From the NCBI RefSeq assembly GCF_026586675.1, contig NZ_JAODIX010000053.1, forward strand, positions 1-57,880: DNA of 57,880 nt. The letters are read 5' to 3'. Position 1 is the first letter of the stretch; every line of letters begins with the position of its first letter. This document shows, one piece after another, positions 1 through 7,470 of this stretch. Below the pieces are notes generated by a model, which saw only the letters and a list, made by a program, of their open reading frames with translations, was not told the origin of the DNA and searched no databases. The translations under genes were made by a program, and so were the position numbers. This stretch comes from Halorubrum yunnanense. GTDB lineage: Archaea > Halobacteriota > Halobacteria > Halobacteriales > Haloferacaceae.

Positions 1-12
1 CCGAGATAACGA

Positions 13-54
13 GATGATTCCACGGGCTCACACCGTGCCGGCAGTTGAATCATC
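13..54. repeat. Interrupted inverted repeat (hairpin)
   Basis: The 8-mer GATGATTC (13-20) is answered by GAATCATC (47-54). Inside it, CACGG (21-25) pairs with CCGTG (33-37). The right arm is interrupted by a 9-nt bulge. Transcribed or single-stranded, this forms a two-part stem-loop. It lies in the low-GC accessory edge, downstream of the minus-strand transducer gene. It could be a terminator-like structure or the end of a mobile element; nothing seen decides between them. Confidence 0.45.
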
Positions 55-72
55 GGGGTAAAGACATACCAG

Positions 73-95
73 TTGAACAAAGAGAGAGCCGGTAA
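73..95 (+). repeat. Direct repeat copy 1 (cassette-boundary repeat, shortened)
   Basis: TTGAACAA followed by AGAGAGAGCCGGTAA. Relative to the other copies it lacks about nine internal bases, but it keeps both flanks: the TTGAACAA start and the GAGAG..CGGTA end. It lies 116 nt beyond the 3' end of the transducer gene and is in the same orientation as copies 2-4. Confidence 0.5.
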
Positions 96-210
96 ATCGC
101 CAGACAGCGCGGTTATGGTGGTTCTCATAGAAGTTCTTTAAATAAGGTATAAATCAACGAAGCAGAACCCCGACAGAACCGCGCGTTCAACAGTGCCTGT
201 CAGGAGGATT

Positions 211-2109
211 TTACTCCGGATTGCCGCCGTCACCCACTGTCTTGACCGAGCTATTGGCTTGCGGGCTGGCACTGTTACCCGTTACACTACTGAGCCGGTC
301 AGACTCGACATCGATTGTAAATTCACTGAGTCGATCTTGAAGTCCTCCCGCTCGCTGTTTGAGGTTATCTGCGTTCTGAGAGACCTCCGAAAGCGATGAG
401 GTTTGTTCTTCGGCTGCTGCTGAGACATTATCGGACTCGCTGTTCACTTCATTTGCCGCGTTAGCGACCTCCTCGACGATGCTCACGACTTCCTCCGTAG
501 AGGCGGCTTGACTGTCTGTTGCGTCGCTAATCTCTTGGATACCATCATTCACCCCTTCGACGGTGGTCGTGATCTCATCGAGAGCAGCGAGAGCCGACTC
601 AACCGTGTCAGCACCCGAACGAACCCGCTCCTGCATTGCCTCCATATCTTCAACAGTCTCATCGGAATTAGACTGGACGCGCTCAATACGCTCGGTAACG
701 TCATCTGCCGCCTCCGCAGTCTCTTCTGCAAGCCCTTTCACTTCGTCCGCTACCACAGCGAACCCAGACCCGGCTTCACCGGCACGAGCCGCTTCTATCG
801 AGGCATTCAGCGCGAGCAAGTTCGTTTGCTCAGCAATATCCTCGATTAACTCCACAACTTCTCCAATCTCATCGAGCTCGTTCGCCAGCGTATTGACCTG
901 ATCGACCGTCTGCTCGGACTGAGACTCAATATTTTCCATTTCATCAATCGCTTCTGACGCGGCCGCTTGGCCGTCATTGCTGAGTTCAACCGCATTCTGA
1001 GAGGCCGCGGCGACTTCGTCTGCTGAGGAGGCGACTTCTTCCACCGTCCCAGAGAGATTCTGCATCTCGTTCGACGCCTCTCGACTCTGCTCGTATTGTG
1101 TATCGGCGTCTGCCGCGATCGCTTGGATAGAGTCAGCGACTTGCTCGCTCGCACGCTGCGTCTCTGCGGTCGATGCACTCACGTCTTCACTCGCAGAGGC
1201 GACCTCATCTGCGAAATTTTGGATCTGCGCGAAAGTCAGCTCAAGATCTTCCACCATGTCGTTGAACGTGGTGGCTATTTCCGCCATCGCATCGTTGCTC
1301 ACGTCGGTATCGAGTCGGCGGGTGAAATCACCGGCTGCACACTTACCCATGACCGATTGGTAGTCGGCAGCGGCCTGCTCAAGTTCCGCGTTGAGCTGTT
1401 GCATTTCTTCACGCTGTTCGGCCGCCTCTATCTCCTTCTCTTTGGCACGATCTCTCGCTTCCTCTGCTTCTTCCAGTTTCTCTTGGACTTTCTCGCGGGC
1501 CTGTTGTCGCTGAATTGCGAGAGACTGCCAAAGGAACGTGATTGTCCCCGCAAGCATCAGCACCCCAACAGCGTGTATCCCACCCCAGACGACCGGGTTA
1601 GCCATCGCTGCCGGATGGTTATAGACTGTGAACCACTCTAAGAGCCCGAAGACGCTGTGTTGGATGGCGACGTACCCGATCGTGATCGCAAACGGCACCC
1701 AATCTTCATACAGTGCGACAACCCCGACTCCCACAAAGTAGAGAAAATGTGCCTCGATGAATCCCCCAGTAAAGTAGGCCAACACTGATCCCTGTACCAT
1801 AAACGCGACCGAACCTGTGGCTGCTCTAATTCGGCGAGGAAGTACCGGAATTGCAGCTATTACTACCAATCCCAACACGATACCAGTGCCAACAACGGAG
1901 TGTAGCATCGGGATGACTGGTAATTCGGCACCAGTGATCGACTCCGCGCCCACTATCCGACTCACTCCGAAGACAAACGGAAGCAACGCGAGCGTGAAGG
2001 CCAACACACCGATGTGCCGCCGACTGAACGTCTCGTCAGGAATCTCTGTGCCATTCGGCGTGTTCTCTATGTACCGTTGAACTGCCGATTCTGTGTCTCC
2101 CAATTCCAT
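211..2109 (-). CDS. Methyl-accepting chemotaxis transducer, multi-TM sensor
   Basis: A 632-aa halobacterial transducer (Htr/MCP) that would pass sensory input to CheA/CheW. Residues ~30-200 hold about six hydrophobic segments in place of a large extracellular domain, suggesting a membrane-embedded sensor (small hydrophobic ligand, membrane energy state or light partner; inference). A charged coiled coil (~200-250) and a HAMP-like stretch (~250-290) follow. The kinase-control hairpin carries the invariant tip, with [15 protein letters not shown] at ~430-445. The start at 2109 precedes the first hydrophobic segment directly. It stands alone, without che genes, in a low-GC accessory region. The ligand cannot be read from sequence. 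Confidence 0.93.
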   Translation of the reverse strand: MELGDTESAVQRYIENTPNGTEIPDETFSRRHIGVLAFTLALLPFVFGVSRIVGAESITGAELPVIPMLHSVVGTGIVLGLVVIAAIPVLPRRIRAATGSVAFMVQGSVLAYFTGGFIEAHFLYFVGVGVVALYEDWVPFAITIGYVAIQHSVFGLLEWFTVYNHPAAMANPVVWGGIHAVGVLMLAGTITFLWQSLAIQRQQAREKVQEKLEEAEEARDRAKEKEIEAAEQREEMQQLNAELEQAAADYQSVMGKCAAGDFTRRLDTDVSNDAMAEIATTFNDMVEDLELTFAQIQNFADEVASASEDVSASTAETQRASEQVADSIQAIAADADTQYEQSREASNEMQNLSGTVEEVASSADEVAAASQNAVELSNDGQAAASEAIDEMENIESQSEQTVDQVNTLANELDEIGEVVELIEDIAEQTNLLALNASIEAARAGEAGSGFAVVADEVKGLAEETAEAADDVTERIERVQSNSDETVEDMEAMQERVRSGADTVESALAALDEITTTVEGVNDGIQEISDATDSQAASTEEVVSIVEEVANAANEVNSESDNVSAAAEEQTSSLSEVSQNADNLKQRAGGLQDRLSEFTIDVESDRLSSVTGNSASPQANSSVKTVGDGGNPE

Positions 2110-2311
2110 GTACTTCTGCTGTACGATACCATGTTTAGTACCTTGCGCCGAGTTCTCGCTTTTGAGAATCGTCTTGCTTGGTGAACCCGATGACTGCGTC
2201 TATGTCATTGGTTGAGCGATCCTTCGAGATCGTGGACTGTAGCGGTCAACACAGGTTTGTAGAAATGATTCACGGCAGACGAGAATTGCCGAACTCGCAA
2301 CGACTTTCGAT

Positions 2312-2590
2312 GTGTGGAGTGTGAGTCGGAAGCGAACACAGAGTACAACGCGGTCGCCGGAAGTCGTCCGGCGGGCAGCAAAGCCACTGCGCGACTTTGC
2401 GACGGCGAGGGACACCGGAATGCGGAATGTCCATCGAAGCCAACAGTCGTCTCGGCGGACGAGCGACAGTCAGCTCGCTCTGAAGTCCGGAACGGTGACG
2501 TCAAGTGGCGGATTCACCGCCCACCCGGACGGGTTCGAGGGCGAGCCCACGGACAAGCCCCATCACCAGAAGTCACAGACTTCTGGTTAG
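2312..2590 (+). pseudogene. Probable C-terminal remnant of an IS1341-type TnpB
   Basis: The last ~45 codons of this frame read ..LALKSGTVTSSGGF..HPDGFEGEPTDKPH.., which resembles from memory the variable tails of haloarchaeal IS1341-type (IS200/IS605) TnpB proteins. The upstream part shows Cys-rich fragments (CVEC..., LCDGEGH...) in another frame, suggesting a frameshifted zinc-finger region. The stop overlaps a perfect hairpin, as expected at an IS605-type right end. No RuvC-like catalytic region remains. The call rests on tail similarity plus the hairpin and is uncertain; it could be a non-autonomous derivative (MITE/PATE). Confidence 0.35.
2566..2586. repeat. Perfect hairpin CCAGAAGTC-ACA-GACTTCTGG
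   Basis: A perfect inverted repeat with 9-bp arms and a 3-nt loop overlaps the stop codon of the TnpB-like remnant. IS200/IS605 right ends carry such subterminal hairpins, which the transposase recognises as single-stranded DNA. A transcription terminator is the alternative. Confidence 0.6.
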
Positions 2591-2595
2591 CAGCC

Positions 2596-2612
2596 AGAAC
2601 TCGAAGAGTTCT
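2596..2612. repeat. Second palindrome AGAACTC-GAA-GAGTTCT
   Basis: A perfect 7-bp inverted repeat with a GAA loop begins 9 nt after the previous hairpin. The two together resemble a mobile-element end more than a single terminator. Confidence 0.5.
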
Positions 2613-2970
2613 CTCGACACCCTCTACGAGCGAAGTCGGTAGACTGAGCGAAGTACAGCGTGTCATAGAAGTCTTCACATGCTATATTCATTTTTATTAT
2701 CTTTTTACAGCGTTACAGTTGTGGAAACCCGTGCACCGAGTGCACAGCGCTTAGAACTGTTCAAAAACAGGCGTTTTATTTCTGTATACTGACTGTTCTT
2801 GCTTGGTTCGCGTTGTTCAGCTTAGCGACCGTAATTTCTATGACGCCGTGGACAGCGAACTCGGAGCCGATAACGCTGAATCCGTCGACAGCCATGAGAA
2901 CAGTTCTATGACACCCTCTGAGCGAAGTAGGGTAGGGTTGTTGACGAGTGTGGATGGTGGATTTAAGCGA

Positions 2971-3006
2971 CTTGAATAAGGCGGAGCAAAGAGAGAACCG
3001 GTAGCT
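2971..3006 (+). repeat. Direct repeat copy 2 (cassette-boundary repeat)
   Basis: A 36-nt copy: CTTGAATAAGGCGGAGCAAA then GAGAGAACCGGTAGCT. Its last base is the outer base of the mazF-like stop codon, so it abuts the toxin gene exactly. Same orientation as copies 1, 3 and 4. Confidence 0.65.
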
Positions 3007-3359
3007 CAGTCGAGGCCGAGACTCAGCTGTAACGCCTCGTCGACTTCAGCCATCGTTGGTCCGTGGAGTGAACCGGCGACCGAGCGAATCCGTTCCGGAA
3101 CCGAGACGGTTCGAATCTGGTCGAGCCGGATTGACGAATCCTTTCCGAGCGGTGACCCGTCCGCCTCGACGAACACCTCGAACGGATACTCGCGGTAAGT
3201 CCCCGTGATGGGCGCGACGATAGTCGTACTGGAGTTTCGGTTTCCGATATCGTTTTGAATGACGACCGCCGGCCGCGTCTTTTTTATCTCGTGTCCTTCA
3301 GCGGGGTCAAGTCGAACGATAACCACATCGCCCCGTCGCACGTCCGCGCCGTCACTCAT
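3006..3359 (-). CDS. MazF/PemK-family toxin (type II toxin-antitoxin)
   Basis: A 117-aa protein of typical MazF length. MazF toxins are sequence-specific endoribonucleases with a PemK/SH3-like barrel. The family signature is clear: RRGDVVIV (8-15), the KKTRPAVVIQND loop (26-37) and STTIVAP (44-50). It overlaps the upstream antitoxin gene by 8 nt, so the two are almost certainly cotranscribed and translationally coupled. The pair sits between direct-repeat copies 2 and 3. The role is assigned from family and context; the target site cannot be inferred. Confidence 0.92.
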   Translation of the reverse strand: MSDGADVRRGDVVIVRLDPAEGHEIKKTRPAVVIQNDIGNRNSSTTIVAPITGTYREYPFEVFVEADGSPLGKDSSIRLDQIRTVSVPERIRSVAGSLHGPTMAEVDEALQLSLGLD

Positions 3360-3588
3360 CGAGACTTTCCCACGCTTCGTCGGACGTTTCGCTCCACTCC
3401 TCGGCGAGTGCCTCCGCGCTCTCGGAGGCCTCCCGATAGGCGGTTGCCAGCTCGTCGTCGTCCGGCCGGTCGGACTCTACCTCAACGACAGCGATGGTTA
3501 CGCGCTTGTTCGCGTACTCGGTGCCGAGATAGACTCGACCCCGGTCGTCCGTCTCGTTCGTTTTGAGGTCTGTTGCGTCGACTTTCAT
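3352..3588 (-). CDS. Antitoxin of the MazF-like pair
   Basis: A 78-aa acidic protein. The frame stays open upstream to 3639, but the Met at 3588 is preferred because a TATA-like box lies about 25-30 nt before it and haloarchaeal mRNAs are usually leaderless. The N-terminal half is beta-rich (GRVYLGTEYANKRVTIAVVE), compatible with an AbrB-like swapped-hairpin DNA-binding fold. The C-terminal half is acidic and helical, rich in Ser, Glu and Trp, as expected for the toxin-wrapping tail. It precedes and overlaps the toxin by 8 nt, the usual antitoxin-first order. Named from position; the fold assignment is inference. Confidence 0.75.
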   Translation of the reverse strand: MKVDATDLKTNETDDRGRVYLGTEYANKRVTIAVVEVESDRPDDDELATAYREASESAEALAEEWSETSDEAWESLDE

Positions 3589-3682
3589 CGAGGAACGGTA
3601 CGGACCCGCCGCCGATATGTGTTGCCCACCATTACCCACAGATTTCCCGTAGAGGTTACATGTGTATTATGCATTTCAGCTA

Positions 3683-3718
3683 CCTGAACAAAGTGGAGCA
3701 ACGTGAGTCTCGGTAGCT
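3683..3718 (+). repeat. Direct repeat copy 3 (cassette-boundary repeat)
   Basis: A 36-nt copy: CCTGAACAAAGTGGAGCAAC then GTGAGTCTCGGTAGCT. It separates the MazF-type module (left, minus strand) from the RHH/PIN module (right, plus strand). A sequence starting AAACAGGCGT follows at once (3721-3743) and resembles 2765-2788. Confidence 0.65.
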
Positions 3719-3873
3719 ACAAACAGGCGTCTTAGTCTGTTTATCACCGGTTTGGCTGCCGAATTCCCTTCCGATAGCTGCTCTTTTGATTCAGGCTCGA
3801 TGAAAGACACCATGTCCGCGGTGGCTCCGAAGGATGTGGTAGTGACAAGAGGGCAAGCGTTTTGATCCTGTGC

Positions 3874-3894
3874 TCACAGTGTACACATATGAGT
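3874..3894. promoter_or_regulatory. Candidate autoregulatory operator of the RHH/PIN module
   Basis: The 8-bp palindrome GTGTACAC (3880-3887 region) is flanked by CTCA on the left and TGAG on the right, a nearly symmetrical site spanning the ATG at 3889. Ribbon-helix-helix antitoxins repress their own operons by binding such palindromes. The symmetry is seen; the function is inferred. Confidence 0.4.
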
Positions 3895-4209
3895 TCCGAG
3901 TCCGAAAAAAAGCGCGTCCAGTTCCGTGCACCGAGGGGACTAGTAAACCGGGCGGACGCGCTCGCTGCGGTGTTCGAGACGGATCGGACGGACATCCTCA
4001 TCTCCGCGCTTCGGGACTACCTGCGGGACGCCGCGCACTCCGACGAGGTGAAACAGGAGATCGCGGAGGCCTTTTACGACGACGATATCACGTTCGAGGA
4101 ACTGAAAGACCTCGTCGGGCACGAGGAGGCCGCCAACTTCCGACTGCTGAAAGAGCAACTGGCCGACGAATTCGTGGACGAGGTCGCGGAGGAGCTGGCC
4201 GACTCGTAG
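3889..4209 (+). CDS. Ribbon-helix-helix antitoxin-like protein
   Basis: A 106-aa protein from the ATG at 3889. The frame opens at 3862, but the first nine residues are Cys-rich and unlike the rest. Residues 8-15 (KRVQFRAP) form the expected RHH strand. Helices covering ~16-47 (RGLVNRADALAAVFETDRTD.. then ILISALRDYL) complete the ribbon-helix-helix. The acidic helical C-terminus would neutralise the toxin. The stop is immediately followed by the toxin start with no gap, so the pair is one transcript. Likely binds its own promoter palindrome. Confidence 0.82.
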   Translation: MSSESEKKRVQFRAPRGLVNRADALAAVFETDRTDILISALRDYLRDAAHSDEVKQEIAEAFYDDDITFEELKDLVGHEEAANFRLLKEQLADEFVDEVAEELADS

Positions 4210-4749
4210 ATGGTTCTGATAGTCGCCGACACGTCGGCTCTGGTAAGCCTCGGGACGGTGGCGGGCACCTCACCGAATCCGCTCGACCTTCTCCTCGATT
4301 CGCACACCGTGGTCGTCCCAGAGCAGGTCGTCGACGAACTCATCGAGACCGCGTCCTACAACGACGCATCCGGTGAGGCGGCGCGGGCGATTCTCGACCG
4401 TCGCTCTGCGTTGGAGACTCGTTCCATCGAACTGGACGAGACGTTCCCGCTGGACGACGGCGAGAACGCGGCGGTCACGCTGGCGAGCGATATCGGCGCC
4501 GTCCAACTGCTCTGTGACGAGTTCAATCGACTTGCGCTCGTCCACGCCTCGCTGGCCGAGACCCGCCTCGTCACGACGCCGATCCTCCTCACCGCACTGG
4601 TTCGCAACGACGCGATCTCGCCGGACACTGCCGACGAGTTCTTGGCCGAGATGAGTGGCGCTCGCAGTTGGTCGTCGAACTCCTACGTCGAGCGGGCGCG
4701 GTCCACGCTTCGACAGCAACGCGATAACGAGCAACCCGATCCGAACTGA
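4210..4749 (+). CDS. PIN-domain ribonuclease toxin (VapC-like)
   Basis: A 179-aa PIN-like protein, somewhat longer than classical VapC (~130 aa). Acidic metal-binding positions are visible: D7 in VADTSAL, E43 in VPEQVVDEL, D83/E85 in LDDGENAA and D103 in LLCDEFN. PIN toxins cleave RNA with bound Mg2+/Mn2+. It begins on the base after the antitoxin stop. The arrangement and residues support a VapBC-type pair, although it belongs to a divergent haloarchaeal PIN branch and the RNA target is unknown. The module lies between repeat copies 3 and 4. Confidence 0.85.
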   Translation: MVLIVADTSALVSLGTVAGTSPNPLDLLLDSHTVVVPEQVVDELIETASYNDASGEAARAILDRRSALETRSIELDETFPLDDGENAAVTLASDIGAVQLLCDEFNRLALVHASLAETRLVTTPILLTALVRNDAISPDTADEFLAEMSGARSWSSNSYVERARSTLRQQRDNEQPDPN

Positions 4750-4910
4750 TCGGCTCGTTGGAGACGCGCTACCCGATCGGAACGACTCTCCGTAGAGCAA
4801 GGGCATCTCAATTAAATACGCCACCGATACACGCCCTTTGTGTCCTGAATTCTGTCGTATTGGACCGTTGGTGGACACTATTTCTCAAGAATCCATTATG
4901 GATTTCATCC

Positions 4911-4945
4911 ATTTGAACAAAGTTGAACAGAGAGAGTCGGTAGCC
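4911..4945 (+). repeat. Direct repeat copy 4 (cassette-boundary repeat)
   Basis: A 35-nt copy: ATTTGAACAAAGTTGAACAG then AGAGAGTCGGTAGCC. It closes the RHH/PIN module on its right side, same orientation as the others. A palindrome (AATCCAT/ATGGATT) lies just upstream. Confidence 0.6.
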
Positions 4946-5452
4946 GAGAGAACGGCTGTTGCGGGGCTTCTGGCCACATATTAGCGGATAGAGATGTCGA
5001 ATCTCGTGCCACCGCCCGAATCTTTGGACTCGATGAGCAGTCGGAAGATTCGATCAGATCTGTCGCGCTTGCGGTCACGAAAGCCACTACGAGTACCTCG
5101 CTTCGTTCACTACAACGACCACTCAGTTAACTCAGCCGGTCAGAACGTTGGCGTAGTTGGTGTAGGCCGTTGTCGGATTCATCACCGCGCCACGGCACGG
5201 GGGTTTCTCCTTGCGCTTCCGTACCCAGTAGCCAGATCCCGGTGATAGCCAGAAACGGTACGGCGTCCTGAGCGGCGGTCGCTGCCCCGGCGCGCGGGCC
5301 CGTCATGTCTCGGGTTTGTCGTAGCCGTCTGAAAATGCTGGTGGCGCCGAACGACGCCACAGTCCGGATTGGTCCTGTCACTGGTCATCTCGCTTGGATG
5401 CGCTCGCGCCGACAGGGTGGCAACTGGTGGGGTCGCTCGGATACACAGGCAG

Positions 5453-5464
5453 CCCCCCCCCCCC
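5453..5464. repeat. Homopolymeric C tract (12 nt)
   Basis: Twelve consecutive C residues in noncoding DNA about 175 nt before cofE. Such tracts are prone to replication slippage and sequencing error. Confidence 0.9.
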
Positions 5465-5638
5465 GCGACCAGACAATCGGCCGGAGAAGGCTGGCTCCCG
5501 CGGCTCTCACCCGGTGACTGCACCCCCCGTCCTACGCACGCTAATTCGGTCAGAAGCCGTTGCTTTCCGCAGCGCTCGGTACCGTCAAACGGACCCGGTA
5601 CCGGCGGGGTTTTTGCTCGTCGCGGCCCATCGGGCTGT

Positions 5639-6394
5639 ATGGAGCTGTTCGCCGTCCCGGACCTCCCGGAGATCCGGGAAGGAGACGACCTCGCGGCCAT
5701 GATCGACGAGCGCGTCGACCTCCGCGGGGACGACGTCGTCGTCGTCGCCAGCACGGTCGTCTCCAAGGCGGAAGGCCGGACCTTCGACCTGGACGACTTC
5801 CCGGCCGGGCCCCGAGCGAACGAGGTGGCCGGCCGGCTCGCGGAGCTCTCGGGCGAGGAGAAGGACCCGCGCTTCGCGCAGGCCGTCATCGAGGAGTCGA
5901 CGGAGCTGATCATGGAGGCGCCGTTCCTCCTCACGGCGACGCGCTTCGGCCACATCGGTGTCAACGCCGGGATCGACCGGTCGAACGTCCCGGACGGCGA
6001 CCTGCTGCTGCTCCCGGAGCGGCCCTCCGAGAGCGCGGAACGGGTCCGCGAGGGGATCGCCGCCGACCGCGTGGTCATCAGCGACACCTGCGGGCGCCCC
6101 TTCAGACACGGCCAGCGCGGGGTCGCGGTCGGCTGGGCCGGCCTGCCGGCGAGCCGCGACTGGCGCGGCGAGTGCGACCGCGACGGCCGGGAGATGGGCG
6201 TCACCATCCAGAACGTGATCGACGAGCTCGCGGCGGCGGCGAACCTCGTCGCCGGCGAGGGCGCCGGCGGCACCCCCGTCGTCGTCGTCCGCGACTGGTC
6301 GTTCGGCGACCACGAGGGGTCGGAGAACCACTTCCGCGAGGTCGGCGGCGACTTCGTTCGGCAGGCGCTCCGGGACTGGAACTACGAGGACTGA
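5639..6394 (+). CDS. cofE: Coenzyme F420-0:L-glutamate ligase
   Basis: A 251-aa CofE, the usual length of the stand-alone archaeal enzyme. It adds gamma-linked L-glutamate to F420-0 using GTP in the last steps of F420 synthesis. Family features include the N-terminal LPEIREGDDLA, the VVVVASTVVSKAEGR core (~33-47), the Glu-rich EESTELIMEAPF helix, FGHIGVNAGID, and the SDTCGRPFRHGQRGVAVG block. The ATG at 5639 follows a TTTTTGC box at ~5610. One nucleotide separates its stop from the next gene, an F420-dependent enzyme, so cofactor synthesis and use appear cotranscribed. Confidence 0.95.
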   Translation: MELFAVPDLPEIREGDDLAAMIDERVDLRGDDVVVVASTVVSKAEGRTFDLDDFPAGPRANEVAGRLAELSGEEKDPRFAQAVIEESTELIMEAPFLLTATRFGHIGVNAGIDRSNVPDGDLLLLPERPSESAERVREGIAADRVVISDTCGRPFRHGQRGVAVGWAGLPASRDWRGECDRDGREMGVTIQNVIDELAAAANLVAGEGAGGTPVVVVRDWSFGDHEGSENHFREVGGDFVRQALRDWNYED

Positions 6395-6395
6395 C

Positions 6396-7379
6396 ATGCT
6401 CGGTATCGAACTCACCCCTGAACACGACTTGCACCGCCTCGTCGACCTCGGCGTCCGCGCCGAGGACGCCGGCTACGACGCCGTCTACTCGACGTGTCAC
6501 TACAACAACCGCGACCCGTGGGCGTTCCTCTCGCAGCTCTCGACCGCCACGGACTCGGTCCGGCTCGGACCGGGCGTCGCCAACCCCTACGAGACCCACC
6601 CCGTGACGCTGGCCTCGCGGGTCGCCACCCTCGACGAGCTGTCGGGGGGTCGCGCCGTCTTCGGGCTCGGCCCCGGCGACCCCTCCACGCTCGCGAACCT
6701 CGGGCTCGAAGACGAGCGCGGGCTCCGCCCCGTGCTGGAGGCGTTCAAGACCGCCCAGAACCTGTGGGCCGGCAAGCGCGTCGACCACGAGGGGACCTTC
6801 GACGCCAGCGAGGCTGGGCTCAACTACGAGCCCCCGCAGGGCGCGTCGATTCCGATCCACGTCGGCGGCGAAGGCCCCCACATGTGCCGGATGGCCGCGA
6901 AACACGCCGACGGGCTGCTGTACAACGGCTCGCATCCGAAGGACCTCGCGTGGGCCCGCGAGCAGGTCGACGACGGGCTCGGGGACCGCCCCGAGCACCG
7001 CGGCGACTTCGACCTCATCGCGTACGCCGCGGTCTCGGTCGCCGAGGACGAGGACGCGGCCCGCGAGGCCGCCCGACCCCCGGTCGCCTTCATCGCCGCC
7101 GGCGCGGCGCCGCCGGTCCTGAAGCGACACGGGATCGATCCGGACGCGGCGAGCGAGATCGGCGACCGGGTCTCGGCCGGCGAGTTCTCGGCGGCCTTCG
7201 ACCTGGTGACGCCCGAGATGGTCGACGCGTTCTGCATGGCCGGCTCCCCGGAGACTGTCCGCAAACGGGCGGCCGCCGTCGCGGAGCACGCCGACGGCCT
7301 GGTCGTGGGGTCGCCGCTCGGTCCGGACCTGGAGGAGGCCGTCGACCTCGCGGCCGAGACCGTCGACGGTCACTTTTAA
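6396..7379 (+). CDS. F420-dependent oxidoreductase, methylenetetrahydromethanopterin reductase (Mer)-like
   Basis: A 327-aa luciferase-like TIM-barrel flavin/F420 oxidoreductase closest in style to Mer. Recognisable blocks are MLGIELTPEHDL at the N-terminus, RLGPGVANPYETHPV, the SGGRAVFGLGPGDPSTL loop, IPIHVGGEGPHMCRMAAKHADGLL, and a C-terminal gate on SPETVRKRAAA. Mer reduces methylene-H4MPT with F420H2. Haloarchaea are not methanogens and use folate-type C1 carriers, so the real substrate may be methylene-tetrahydrofolate or another compound (inference). It begins 1 nt after cofE. Confidence 0.85.
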   Translation: MLGIELTPEHDLHRLVDLGVRAEDAGYDAVYSTCHYNNRDPWAFLSQLSTATDSVRLGPGVANPYETHPVTLASRVATLDELSGGRAVFGLGPGDPSTLANLGLEDERGLRPVLEAFKTAQNLWAGKRVDHEGTFDASEAGLNYEPPQGASIPIHVGGEGPHMCRMAAKHADGLLYNGSHPKDLAWAREQVDDGLGDRPEHRGDFDLIAYAAVSVAEDEDAAREAARPPVAFIAAGAAPPVLKRHGIDPDAASEIGDRVSAGEFSAAFDLVTPEMVDAFCMAGSPETVRKRAAAVAEHADGLVVGSPLGPDLEEAVDLAAETVDGHF

Positions 7380-7470
7380 ATTGTCGGGGCGGTCTCACGG
7401 TCCAGGAACCCGGAATCGATCGTGAGAACTCGGGGCGGGATTCATAACCCGGTCCCGTCGAGTTCGGAGT

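Larger units (their letters stand above)
2110..3005. other. Low-GC gene-poor stretch with decayed mobile DNA
   Basis: About 900 bp with no convincing intact gene. It holds the transducer promoter next to 2109, a TnpB-like remnant with two palindromes (2312-2612), and an AT-rich stretch near 2680-2715. A segment at 2765-2788 starting AAACAGGCGT resembles 3721-3743, just after repeat copy 3. Two similar ACACCCTCT..GAGCGAAGT strings occur at ~2618 and ~2909, and repeat copy 2 lies at the end. ORFs here are short and change frame, as expected for decayed DNA. Confidence 0.6.
4750..5638. other. Gene-poor stretch between the accessory region and cofE
   Basis: About 890 bp without a gene I can support. 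Contents: an AT-rich patch with a TATA-like ATTAAATA near 4812; a palindrome AATCCAT-T-ATGGATT at about 4890-4905; repeat copy 4; a short minus-strand frame (~5107-4983) reading RDRKRDRSDRIFRLLIESK.. that may be a gene remnant of unknown family; a run of 12 C at 5453-5464; and the cofE promoter near 5610. Long ORFs across it are extensions or antisense shadows of cofE. Confidence 0.6.

Noticed and set aside
3862-3888. Upstream extension of the RHH antitoxin
   Set aside because: The nine extra residues (MILCSQCTH) do not fit the RHH start, and the ATG at 3889 sits in the candidate operator and promoter region.
4983-5107. Minus-strand 40-residue frame (RDRKRDRSDRIFRLLIESK..)
   Set aside because: Looks protein-like and may be the tail of a lost gene, but there is no start, promoter or recognised family, so it is mentioned only inside the gene-poor stretch.
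5182-6273. A 363-aa minus-strand frame before and inside cofE
   Set aside because: Low-complexity Ser/Arg/Pro translation, antisense to cofE, no motif.
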